NCBI RefSeq assembly: GCF_017306545.1
Contig: NZ_JAFKID010000020.1
Coordinates: forward strand, 1 to 64,000
Reading direction: 5' to 3'
Origin: Mesorhizobium sp.
Lineage (GTDB): Bacteria; Pseudomonadota; Alphaproteobacteria; Rhizobiales; Rhizobiaceae
DNA: 64,000 nt
Below, piece after piece: positions 18,557 through 26,499 of the stretch. A model generated the notes under the pieces. It was not told the DNA's origin. It saw only the letters and a list, made by a program, of their open reading frames with translations, and searched no databases. Within the stretch, counting starts at the first letter, position 1. Each line of letters begins with the position of its first letter. Made by a program: the position numbers and the translations under genes.

Positions 18557-19951
18557 TTGACGGAACCGGCCACACGGGAATCGTCCGCCGCGAGGGTCGA
18601 TCAACTGATCGACCGCGAGCAGGAGCGGTTTCGTAAGACCCATCCGCGCTCGTTCGAGGACTGGCGGAAGGGGCAAGAACATTTCCTCTATGGCGGGCCA
18701 TCGCACTGGATGCGGCGCTGGGCCGGCGGCTTTCCCGTCTATGCGGCCGAGGCGAGGGGCGCCCATATCCGCGACGTCGACGGCAACGACTATGTCGATT
18801 TCGCGCTCGGCGACACCGGCGGAATGTGCGGCCATGCGCCGGAGGCGGTGACGGAGGCGGCTGTGCGGCAACTGCGGCGCGGCACCACCATGATGCTGCC
18901 GACTGAGGACAGTCTGTGGGTCGGCGCCGAGCTTTCGCGCCGCTTCGGCCTGCCTTACTGGACGCTGACGACGTCGGCGACCGACGCCAATCGCGGCGCC
19001 ATCCGCATCGCCCGCATGATCACCGGCAGGCCGAAGGTGCTGGTCTTCTCGGGCTGCTATCACGGCGGCGTCGAGGAGGCGCATGTCGAGATCCGCGACG
19101 GCAAGGTCGGCCTGCGCAACATGATCCACCCTAACGGCGTGAATCACGCCGCCGTCTCGAAAGTGGTCGAGTTCAACGACGTCGAGGCGCTGGAACGGGC
19201 GCTGGCCGACGAGGACGTCGCCTGCGTGCTGACCGAGCCGCTGATGACGAATTTCGGCATGATCCCGGTCGCCGAGGGGTTTCATGCGGCGCTGCGCGAA
19301 ATCACCCGGCGCACCGGCACGCTGCTGATCATCGACGAGACGCACACCATCTCCAGCGGCCCCGGCGGCTATACGGCGCTGCACGGGCTGGAGCCGGACA
19401 TGCTGGTGGCCGGCAAGGCGATCGCCGGCGGCATTCCGGCCGGCATTTTCGGCACCTCGCAGGACGTGGCCGAACGGTTGTGGAAAATCGTGCCCAAGGT
19501 CGATCCGCGTGTGCGCCAATCGGCGCATCTCGGCATCGGCGGCACGCTGGCCGGCAACGCGCTGACGGTGGCGACCATGCGCGCGGTGCTGGAGCATGTG
19601 CTGACGCCGGCCAATTTTGAGACGATGATCGCCAATGCCTCGCTGCTGGCGGAGGATGCGCGCCGGATCGTCGAGACACATCAACTGCCGTGGCACGTCA
19701 CGCAGACCGGCGCGCGCGCGGAAATCATGTTCATGCCGCGGCCGCCGAAGAACGGCGCGGAGGTGATCGCCAGCCGGCGCGGCGACCTGGAGACGCTGCT
19801 GCACGCCTTCTACATGAACGAGGGCATATTGGTGACGCCGTTCCACACCATGTTCCTGATGTGCCCGGCAACCTCCGCCGAAGACGTAGGGCGCCATACC
19901 GAAGTGTTCTCGCGCTTCGTCGATCTCGTGCGCGAAGCGGGCGTGGTCTGA
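18557..19951 (+). CDS. Class III PLP-dependent aminotransferase (glutamate-1-semialdehyde aminomutase-like)
   Basis: A 464-residue fold-type I enzyme. The PLP-binding Lys287 sits in LVAGKAIAGGIPAG and the cofactor Asp260 in LIIDETHT. The SATDANRGAIRIARMITGR segment matches the phosphate-binding region of GSAM-like transaminases. I chose the TTG at 18557 because GGGAGGAAG lies just upstream; a longer frame from GTG 18497 would overlap the presumed operator. First gene of a catabolic operon with two SDRs, an amidohydrolase and a CobW protein, suggesting transamination of an amine or omega-amino acid; true porphyrin synthesis is unlikely in this context. Confidence 0.9.
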   Translation: MTEPATRESSAARVDQLIDREQERFRKTHPRSFEDWRKGQEHFLYGGPSHWMRRWAGGFPVYAAEARGAHIRDVDGNDYVDFALGDTGGMCGHAPEAVTEAAVRQLRRGTTMMLPTEDSLWVGAELSRRFGLPYWTLTTSATDANRGAIRIARMITGRPKVLVFSGCYHGGVEEAHVEIRDGKVGLRNMIHPNGVNHAAVSKVVEFNDVEALERALADEDVACVLTEPLMTNFGMIPVAEGFHAALREITRRTGTLLIIDETHTISSGPGGYTALHGLEPDMLVAGKAIAGGIPAGIFGTSQDVAERLWKIVPKVDPRVRQSAHLGIGGTLAGNALTVATMRAVLEHVLTPANFETMIANASLLAEDARRIVETHQLPWHVTQTGARAEIMFMPRPPKNGAEVIASRRGDLETLLHAFYMNEGILVTPFHTMFLMCPATSAEDVGRHTEVFSRFVDLVREAGVV

Positions 19952-19954
19952 GCG

Positions 19955-20752
19955 ATGGCGAAGCCCTTCGACCTTTCCGGCAGGACGGCGCTGGTGACCG
20001 GCGGCGGACGCGGCATCGGCGCCGCCATCGTCACGCGGCTGGCCGAGGCGGGCGCTTCCGTCGTCGTCGCCAACCGGACGCTGGATGTCGCCGAGGCTTT
20101 GGCCGAGGATTTGCGCGCGCGCGGTCTGTCGGCGCGGGCCGTGCCACTCCCCGGACTTGGCCGAAGCGATCTCGCACGGCTGGTCAAGGACGCGGCGGGC
20201 GAGGGCGAAAAACTCGATATCGTCGTCCACAATGCCGGCGGCTGTCCGTGGGCGACCATCGACGAGATGGACGAGAACGGGCTGGAGGAGGCGCTGGCGC
20301 TCAACCTGAAGGCCTGCTTCTGGCTGGCGCAGGCGGCGGCGCCCGTCATGCGGGCCAACCGCTTCGGCCGCATCCTCGTCACCTCGTCGGTGTCGTCCAG
20401 GCAGGCGATGGGCGGCGGTGTCCACTATTCGGCGGCCAAGGCCGGCGTCAACGCCTTCATCCGGGGCGCCGCCTTCGAGTTCGCGCGCGACGGCATCACC
20501 GTCAACGGCGTCGAGCCGGGTTTCATCGAGAAGCCGGGACGCGGGACGATGAGCCGGCCCGAGACGATGGCGAAGATCAGCCGCTTCATTCCGGCCGGCC
20601 ATTTCGGCGAGGCCGACGACATCGCCTTCGCCATGCTCTACCTCGCCTCCGAACAGGCGAAATACGTCACCGGCCAGACCATCGTCGTGGACGGCGGGCT
20701 GGTGCTGCCCGAGACGGGTTTTGCCGTCGAAAGCCAGTGGGGCGCGACATGA
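19955..20752 (+). CDS. SDR-family oxidoreductase
   Basis: A 265-residue short-chain dehydrogenase. Cofactor motif TGGGRGIG at 15-22, NAGG at 93-96, Ser144/145, Tyr158 and Lys162 (YSAAK), and the ending VTGQTIVVDGG. Starts 3 nt after the aminotransferase stop and overlaps the next SDR by 4 nt. Likely oxidises a hydroxyl of the imported substrate or reduces the semialdehyde made by transamination. Confidence 0.92.
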   Translation: MAKPFDLSGRTALVTGGGRGIGAAIVTRLAEAGASVVVANRTLDVAEALAEDLRARGLSARAVPLPGLGRSDLARLVKDAAGEGEKLDIVVHNAGGCPWATIDEMDENGLEEALALNLKACFWLAQAAAPVMRANRFGRILVTSSVSSRQAMGGGVHYSAAKAGVNAFIRGAAFEFARDGITVNGVEPGFIEKPGRGTMSRPETMAKISRFIPAGHFGEADDIAFAMLYLASEQAKYVTGQTIVVDGGLVLPETGFAVESQWGAT

Positions 20753-21522
20753 GCGGCCGGCTGGCAGGGCGCACGGCGCTGGTGACGGGGGCGGCGACCG
20801 GCATGGGCCTTGCCACCGCCGAACTGTTTGCCCGCGAAGGCGCTGAGGTCGTGCTGTTCGGCCTCGGCGGGGCCGCACTTGCTGAGGCCGCCATAGCAAG
20901 CAAGGGCGTTGCCGTCCATGGCGATATTGTCAAGGGTGCCGATGTGGCCGCCGCCGTCGAAGCCTGCGGCGGGCGGCTGGATATCGTCGTCAACGCCGCC
21001 GGCCTGATGATCGAGGACGAGCCGGAAAGCGTCACCGACGAGGATTGGGAGCGCAGCTTCGCCGTCAACGTCACCGGCGCGATGAAGGTGTGCCGCGCGG
21101 CCCTTCCGCTGCTCAAGCGGCGGGGCGGGGCGATCGTCAACATCGCTTCCGTCGGCGCCTTCAACGCAGCCGCGCAGAACGCGGCCTATTCGGCCAGCAA
21201 GGCGGCGCTCGTTTCCTACACGCGCAGCCTCGCCTTCGCGCACGGGCCGGACGGCATCCGCGCCAACGCGGTGGCGCCGGGCTGGGTGCGCACGCCGATG
21301 AGCGAACAGGAGATGCGCGAGGCCGCCCATCGCAACGGCTCGACGCCTGAGGCCGAGTTCGCCGCGCTGACGAAACGCATCGCGCTCAGGCGCGTGGCCG
21401 AGCCGGCCGAAATCGCATCGTGCTGCCTGTTCCTGGCGTCGGACGAGGCATCCTTCGTCACCGGCGCGGTGCTGGTGGCGGACGGCGGCGGCCGGCCGCC
21501 GACACAGAACAGGGCGGTGTGA
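20749..21522 (+). CDS. SDR-family oxidoreductase
   Basis: A 257-residue short-chain dehydrogenase, a distant paralogue of its upstream neighbour. Motif TGAATGMG at 13-20, NAAG at 82-85, Ser134, Tyr147 and Lys151 (YSASK), and ending VTGAVLVADGG. The start codon overlaps the previous stop (ATGA). Two SDRs in tandem suggest two oxidation steps or two stereoisomers of one substrate. Confidence 0.92.
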   Translation: MSGRLAGRTALVTGAATGMGLATAELFAREGAEVVLFGLGGAALAEAAIASKGVAVHGDIVKGADVAAAVEACGGRLDIVVNAAGLMIEDEPESVTDEDWERSFAVNVTGAMKVCRAALPLLKRRGGAIVNIASVGAFNAAAQNAAYSASKAALVSYTRSLAFAHGPDGIRANAVAPGWVRTPMSEQEMREAAHRNGSTPEAEFAALTKRIALRRVAEPAEIASCCLFLASDEASFVTGAVLVADGGGRPPTQNRAV

Positions 21523-21575
21523 CGGCGCAGGAGGAGCGCCGCACAAACCGGAAGATCGAGGGAGGAAGTCGAAAA

Positions 21576-23246
21576 ATGTCCAGCAAGCCAGCAGCCGCCG
21601 ATCTCGTGGTGCTGAACGGCCGTGTCTATACGGTCGACAGCGCGCGCTCGTGGGCGAGCGCCTTCGCTGTGCGCGGCGGCCGTATCATCGCGGTGGGCGA
21701 TGAGGCGGCGGTAAAGCCGCTTATCGGCGAGGGGACCCGCGTGCTCGATCTCGATGGGCGCATGGCGATGCCGGGCATCGTCGATGTCCACACCCACATG
21801 ATGATGGGCGGGCAGGCGGCTTTGTTTGAGCTGCGCATCTCCAACATGGAGCGCCGCGACAGCATTTTGCAGAAGGTGCGCGCGGCGGCCGAGAAAACGC
21901 CGGAAGGCAAATGGATCATCGGCGCGCAATGGGGCAGCGATCTGATCGCCACCGTCAACACCGAGGAGTCGCTGCGCCTGCTCGACGAGGCGAGCCTCGG
22001 CCGGCCGGTGCTGCTGCGCGACGACACCTACCACAATCGCTGGGTCAACACGGCGGCGATGAAGCTTGCCGGCGTCACCAGCGCGAATACCGATCCGGAG
22101 CAGGGCAGCTTCGGCCGCGACCCGAAGACCGGCGCGCTGACCGGGCTGATGATCGAATCGGCTTCCGGCATGATCGAGCGCGCCATCGTCTCGTCCGGCC
22201 ATTACACCGACGAGATGGACCGCGCGGCTATGGCGCATTCCATCGCCACGCTGAACGAGCACGGCGTCACAGCCTTCCTCGATGCGGCCGCCATGCAGCC
22301 GGTGATGGGGGCGCTGAAGGGGCTGGACGATCGCGGCGAACTCACCGCCTGGGCGTCGGCCGCCATGCCTGTGACGGAGCCGTCCTTCATGTTCGGCATC
22401 GCCGGCGAGGAGCTTTTCGCGCTGCGCGAGACGTTCCGCAGCGCCCATGTCCGCCCCGACTTCACCAAGGTCTTCCTCGATGGCGTGCCGGGCGCCCGCA
22501 CCGCCGCCTTCCACGAGCCTTATACGCCCGACCCGGTGTTCGGCTGCTGCTTCCGCGGCACGACGCTGGCCAGCGTGCCGGAACTGGTGCGCTGGGTCGG
22601 CCGCTGCGAAAAGCTCGGCCTGTCGGTGAAAATCCATTGCGCCGGCGATGCCGCCGTCACGCAGGCGCTGGACGCCATCGACGTGGTCCGTTCCTTCAAC
22701 GGGCCGACGAAGCTTACCCACCATATCGCCCATGCCAGCTACATCGCGCCGGCCGACATCAGGCGCTTCGCCGAACTCGGCGTGGCGGCGGACCTGTCGC
22801 CCTTCATCTGGTATCCGACCGCCTTCCTCGAAGGCCACAAGCAGACGATGGGCGTGGAGCGCGCCACGCGCTTCTGGCCGAACCGCGAATTGCTGGCGGC
22901 CGGCACGCTGATGGCGGGCGGCTCCGACTGGCCAGTCATTCCCAATCCCGATCCGTGGAACGGCATGGAGGGGCTGGTGACGCGGCAGAACCCGTCCGGC
23001 GATTTCGCCGGCGAGTCGCTGTGGCCGGAACAGGCGCTGGATATCGCGACCGTGCTGGAAATCTTCACCATCAATTCCGCCCGCGTCATGGGCCTGGACG
23101 GCACGATCGGCTCGCTGGAGATCGGCAAGTCGGCCGATTTCATCGTGCTCGAGCGCAACGTGCTGGAGGTGCCGTCCGACGAGATCGCCGACACGAAAGT
23201 GCTTTCGACCTGGTTCGAGGGGAGGAAGGTTTATGAGCGGGGTTAA
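21576..23246 (+). CDS. Amidohydrolase family 3 (YtcJ-like) metal-dependent hydrolase
   Basis: A 556-residue amidohydrolase. The N-terminal beta-domain (DLVVLNGRVYTVDS) is followed by the metal-ligand pair His72-x-His74 (VDVHTHMMM), the barrel Lys in FTKVFLDGVPGAR, a His in KIHCAGDAAV, THHIAH, and the catalytic Asp in GGSDWPV. The ending GSLEIGKSADFIVLERN is typical. ATG 21576 has a GGAGGAAG site. Its end overlaps the CobW-type GTPase by 14 nt, suggesting that GTPase helps load the hydrolase with metal. Probably splits an amide or related bond in the imported compound. Confidence 0.92.
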   Translation: MSSKPAAADLVVLNGRVYTVDSARSWASAFAVRGGRIIAVGDEAAVKPLIGEGTRVLDLDGRMAMPGIVDVHTHMMMGGQAALFELRISNMERRDSILQKVRAAAEKTPEGKWIIGAQWGSDLIATVNTEESLRLLDEASLGRPVLLRDDTYHNRWVNTAAMKLAGVTSANTDPEQGSFGRDPKTGALTGLMIESASGMIERAIVSSGHYTDEMDRAAMAHSIATLNEHGVTAFLDAAAMQPVMGALKGLDDRGELTAWASAAMPVTEPSFMFGIAGEELFALRETFRSAHVRPDFTKVFLDGVPGARTAAFHEPYTPDPVFGCCFRGTTLASVPELVRWVGRCEKLGLSVKIHCAGDAAVTQALDAIDVVRSFNGPTKLTHHIAHASYIAPADIRRFAELGVAADLSPFIWYPTAFLEGHKQTMGVERATRFWPNRELLAAGTLMAGGSDWPVIPNPDPWNGMEGLVTRQNPSGDFAGESLWPEQALDIATVLEIFTINSARVMGLDGTIGSLEIGKSADFIVLERNVLEVPSDEIADTKVLSTWFEGRKVYERG

Positions 23247-24345
23247 GGCCGCCAAAATCCCCGTCACGGTGCTGACCGGCTTTCTCGGCAGCGGCAAGAC
23301 GACCCTGCTGAACCAGCTGCTGCGCCGGCCCGCCATGGCGGGGGCGGCGGTGATCGTCAACGAGTTCGGCGAGGTCGGGCTGGACCACCTGCTGATCGAG
23401 GCGAGCGAGGAGCAGTTCACGCTGCTCGACAACGGTTGCGTGTGCTGCACGGTGCGCGGCGATCTGGTCGAGACGTTGAAGGAACTGGAGCGCCGGAGCC
23501 GCGAAGGTGAGACGCCGCCGCTGCGCCGCGTCGTTATCGAGACCACGGGGCTGGCTGACCCGGCGCCGATCCTGCACACGCTGATCGCCGAGCCGGATCT
23601 TGCGTCGCGCTTCCGTGTCGGCGGCGTCGTCACCACCGCCGATGCGGTCAACGGGCTTGGGACGCTGGAGCGTCACGCCGAGGCGGCCAAGCAGGTTGCC
23701 GTCGCCGATCATCTGCTCGTCACCAAGACCGACCTCGCTTCGCCGGAAACGGTGGAGGCGCTCGTCCGGCGGCTAGATGCGCTGGCGCCGACCGCCAGCC
23801 GCGGCATCGCCAGCAACGGCGAGGCGGATTTCGCGGCGCTGGACGCGTTGGCCGAGAACGAGGCCGGCAAGCGGGAGCGGCTGGCAGCCTGGCTGGAGAA
23901 AGCCGTCGCTTTGGCGGGACATGGGCATGACCATGCCGGCCACGAGTGCGGACCGGATTGCGATCACGATCACGACCATTCCCACCATCATCATGCCCAC
24001 GACCACGGCATCCGCTCCTACAGCTTCGTCATCGACGAGCCGGTGGAGTGGGCGTCCTTCGCGCGTTGGCTGGACTACGTCGCCATGCTGAAGGGCGAGG
24101 ACATGCTGCGCATGAAGGGGCTGGTCTGCCGTGCCGACGATCCGGAGCGGCCGATGGTGCTGCATGGCGTGCAGCATGTGTTTCACCCGCCGGTGCGGTT
24201 GGATGCCTGGCCTTCCGCCGACCATCGCACGCGGCTGGTGTTCATCGTGCGCGGCATCGCGCGTGAGACGATCGAAAAGACGCTTGTGAAATTCGCCGGC
24301 ATCGCCGCCGGCAGCATCGATCCGCCGATCCGTTCGGCGGCGTGA
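23233..24345 (+). CDS. CobW/G3E-family GTPase, candidate metal chaperone
   Basis: A 370-residue COG0523-type GTPase. Walker A GFLGSGKTT is at 16-24, the metal-binding CVCC motif at 69-72, the guanine-specificity motif TKTD at 164-167, and a very His/Asp-rich loop at 230-258 before the CobW C-terminal domain (LRMKGLVCRADDPERPMVLHGVQHVFHP). Such proteins deliver zinc or other metals to target enzymes. The 14-nt overlap with the upstream amidohydrolase points to that enzyme as the client. There are no cobalamin genes nearby. Confidence 0.9.
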   Translation: MSGVKAAKIPVTVLTGFLGSGKTTLLNQLLRRPAMAGAAVIVNEFGEVGLDHLLIEASEEQFTLLDNGCVCCTVRGDLVETLKELERRSREGETPPLRRVVIETTGLADPAPILHTLIAEPDLASRFRVGGVVTTADAVNGLGTLERHAEAAKQVAVADHLLVTKTDLASPETVEALVRRLDALAPTASRGIASNGEADFAALDALAENEAGKRERLAAWLEKAVALAGHGHDHAGHECGPDCDHDHDHSHHHHAHDHGIRSYSFVIDEPVEWASFARWLDYVAMLKGEDMLRMKGLVCRADDPERPMVLHGVQHVFHPPVRLDAWPSADHRTRLVFIVRGIARETIEKTLVKFAGIAAGSIDPPIRSAA

Positions 24346-24373
24346 GGGAGTGAATATAATGGGAGAGTGCAAC

Positions 24374-25558
24374 ATGACGTGGAAATCAAGCCTGCTTGCG
24401 GCGTCGCTCGCCGCCCTTGGCCTCGGCGCGATGGCGGGAACCGCCTCGGCCGCAGGTCCGACCTGTAGCGGCGGTGTCATCAAGGTCGGTGCCGTATCGA
24501 CCATCACCGGCCCCGCCGATTTCAGCGAGGTGCCGAAGGCGACGCAGGCCGCCTTCGATACGATCAACGCCGCCGGCGGCATCAACGGCTGCAAGATCGA
24601 CTACACCATCGCCGACGACAAGGCCGACCCGGCCGTGGCGGCGCAGGCGGCGCGCGACCTGATCGACAACAAGGAAGCCGTGGCGCTGGTCGGCTCGGCC
24701 AGCCTGCTCGACTGCGCGGTGAACGGCGCCACCTATGCCCGTAAGGACATCCGCTCCATCCAGGGGCTCGGCGTCGACGCCGCCTGCTTCTCCTCGCCCA
24801 ACATCGCGCCCGTCAATGTCGGTCCGTTTACGCTGACGACGGCGATGGGCTACTACGCCACCAACGTGCTGAAGTCGAAGAAGCTGTGCGCCTTCTTCAT
24901 CATCATCGGCGGCACGCAGGAAGCCTACAAGAAGAGCATCGAGGACTGGGAAAAAATCACCGGCCAGAAGATCCATGTCCTCGATCTCACCTTGCCGTTC
25001 CAGGGCGACCTGACGCCCTATGTGATCAAGGCGCGCGACGCCGGCTGCGACACCGTGCTGACCAACCAGGTCGAGCCGCAGGTGGTGCAGCTCATCAAGA
25101 CGGTCGACGCGCAGAAGATCACCGGCATCAACTGGCTTTTCCTGGCGCCGGGCTACACCGAGCAGGTGGCCAAGGCGCTGGCCGACACCAAGCAGCCGAT
25201 CTATGCCGGCACCGAGTGGGAGCCCTATACCGAGACGGACTCGGCGGCCAACGCCGACTGGATCGCCTCCATGAAGAAGGCGAACCGGCCGCTCACCGCC
25301 TTCTCGCAGGGCGGTTATCTCGCCGCGCAGATGTTCCTCAAGGTCGTCGGCAGCATCGACGGCGAGGTCACGCGTGACAGCGTCAATGCCGCTCTGCTGA
25401 AGATGCAGCCGATCTCCAATCCGCTCGCCGGCTCGCCTTACGTCTTCGGCGAGGGCAGGACGCATTCGCCGATGCGCGCGACCAAGGTCATGAAGCTCGA
25501 GAAGGGCAAGTGGATGGTCGAGACGGCGGACTGGGTGCACCTGCCGGACGTCAAATAG
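24374..25558 (+). CDS. LIV-type ABC transporter periplasmic substrate-binding protein
   Basis: A 394-residue periplasmic binding protein with signal peptide 1-27 (ending TASA-AGPT). The mature segment VIKVGAVSTITGPADFSEVPKATQAAFDTINAAGGINGCKI is characteristic. It contains several cysteines (TCSGG, NGCK, DCAV, ACFSS) that could form disulphides. ATG 24374 follows GGGAGAG; a GTG at 24350 would add residues before the signal. An intrinsic terminator separates it from the permease genes. Confidence 0.92.
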   Translation: MTWKSSLLAASLAALGLGAMAGTASAAGPTCSGGVIKVGAVSTITGPADFSEVPKATQAAFDTINAAGGINGCKIDYTIADDKADPAVAAQAARDLIDNKEAVALVGSASLLDCAVNGATYARKDIRSIQGLGVDAACFSSPNIAPVNVGPFTLTTAMGYYATNVLKSKKLCAFFIIIGGTQEAYKKSIEDWEKITGQKIHVLDLTLPFQGDLTPYVIKARDAGCDTVLTNQVEPQVVQLIKTVDAQKITGINWLFLAPGYTEQVAKALADTKQPIYAGTEWEPYTETDSAANADWIASMKKANRPLTAFSQGGYLAAQMFLKVVGSIDGEVTRDSVNAALLKMQPISNPLAGSPYVFGEGRTHSPMRATKVMKLEKGKWMVETADWVHLPDVK

Positions 25559-25582
25559 GGTTCCTCCCTGGACTTCCTCCCT

Positions 25583-25614
25583 GGGCGGCGGCATCGTCCG
25601 CCGCCCGCTTTTTT
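25583..25614 (+). terminator. Intrinsic terminator between binding-protein and permease genes
   Basis: A 9-bp stem (GGGCGGCGG with CCGCCGCCC), 6-nt loop CATCGT and six Ts at 25609-25614 form a textbook Rho-independent terminator 25 nt after the binding-protein stop and 15 nt before the permease start. The permeases probably receive only read-through transcripts. Confidence 0.8.
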
Positions 25615-25629
25615 CTCGCAGGACGGGTC

Positions 25630-26499
25630 ATGGACGCATTGCTCACATCCGCGGTGGCGGGGCTGACGGCGGGAGGGACATACGCCCTCCTCGGCGTCTG
25701 TGCCGTCTTCACCTACCGGCTGGTCTCGGTGGTCAATTTCACCGGTGCCGCGATCGGCACGGCGGGAACCTTCGCGCTGATCGCGCTGACGGAGGCGGGC
25801 TATCCGACATGGCCTTCGGTGTTCGCCGGCATTCTCGTCGGCACGTTCGTCGGCGTTGCCATCGGCTATGTGATGACGCGTTGGTTCGCAGAATCCAGCG
25901 CCTCGACCAAGGCCGCGGTCACGGTCGCGCTGCTGGTCGGGCTGATCGCCGTCGGCCTCAGGCTGACCGGCGGCCAGCATCCGCATGTGATGCCGGAACT
26001 GTTCCCCGGTTCGGCCTTCCGCCTTGCCGGCGTAGAAGTCACCATCGCCTCGATGCTGACCATCGGACTGGCGGTGCTGTTCACCGTGCTGTCCGACCTG
26101 TTCCTCAACCGCACGCGGGTCGGGCTGCATCTGCGCGCCCTGTCCGACCGGCCGATGGCGGCCGAACTGCTCGGCGTCAAGGTGCAACTGCTGTCGCTCC
26201 TGGTCTGGGGGCTGACGGGCGCCTTCACCACCTTCGCGCTGATGATCATCGCGCCGCAGCGCTCGCCCAATTTCATGACGCTCAGCCTGCTCGTCGTGCC
26301 GGCGCTGGCGGCGGCCCTCGTCGGCCTGTTCCGCAGCTTCTGGCTGACGCTGGCCGGCGGCATCCTGCTCGGCGTCATCGAAGGCATGGCGAGCACGGTG
26401 GATTCGATCAGCCAGTACCGCAGCGCCATTCCCTTCCTGGTGGTGCTCGCCGTGCTGCTGTGGTCGCAGAGGGAGGCCCGCTGGGATGAAGCGCGCTAG
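25630..26499 (+). CDS. LIV-type ABC transporter permease (LivH-like)
   Basis: A 289-residue permease with about eight membrane segments. The N-terminus AVAGLTAGGTYALLGVCAVFTYRLVSVVNFTGAAIGTAG is of the LivH type. LRALSDRPMAAELLGVKV is the cytoplasmic coupling loop and LTLAGGILLGVIEGMASTV the C-terminal motif. Overlaps the fused LivM-LivG gene by 14 nt. Confidence 0.9.
   Translation: MDALLTSAVAGLTAGGTYALLGVCAVFTYRLVSVVNFTGAAIGTAGTFALIALTEAGYPTWPSVFAGILVGTFVGVAIGYVMTRWFAESSASTKAAVTVALLVGLIAVGLRLTGGQHPHVMPELFPGSAFRLAGVEVTIASMLTIGLAVLFTVLSDLFLNRTRVGLHLRALSDRPMAAELLGVKVQLLSLLVWGLTGAFTTFALMIIAPQRSPNFMTLSLLVVPALAAALVGLFRSFWLTLAGGILLGVIEGMASTVDSISQYRSAIPFLVVLAVLLWSQREARWDEAR

Noticed and set aside
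18485-20899. 804-codon minus-strand open frame
   Set aside because: Antisense to the aminotransferase and SDR genes, which have intact motifs; its translation is Arg/His/Asp-rich with no domain, as expected from GC-rich third positions.
21216-23651. 811-codon minus-strand open frame
   Set aside because: Antisense shadow of the second SDR, the amidohydrolase and the start of the CobW gene; no recognisable motif.
23925-24005. CAT/CAC-rich tract resembling a tandem repeat
   Set aside because: It is the coding sequence for the His-rich loop of the CobW GTPase and not a separate DNA repeat.
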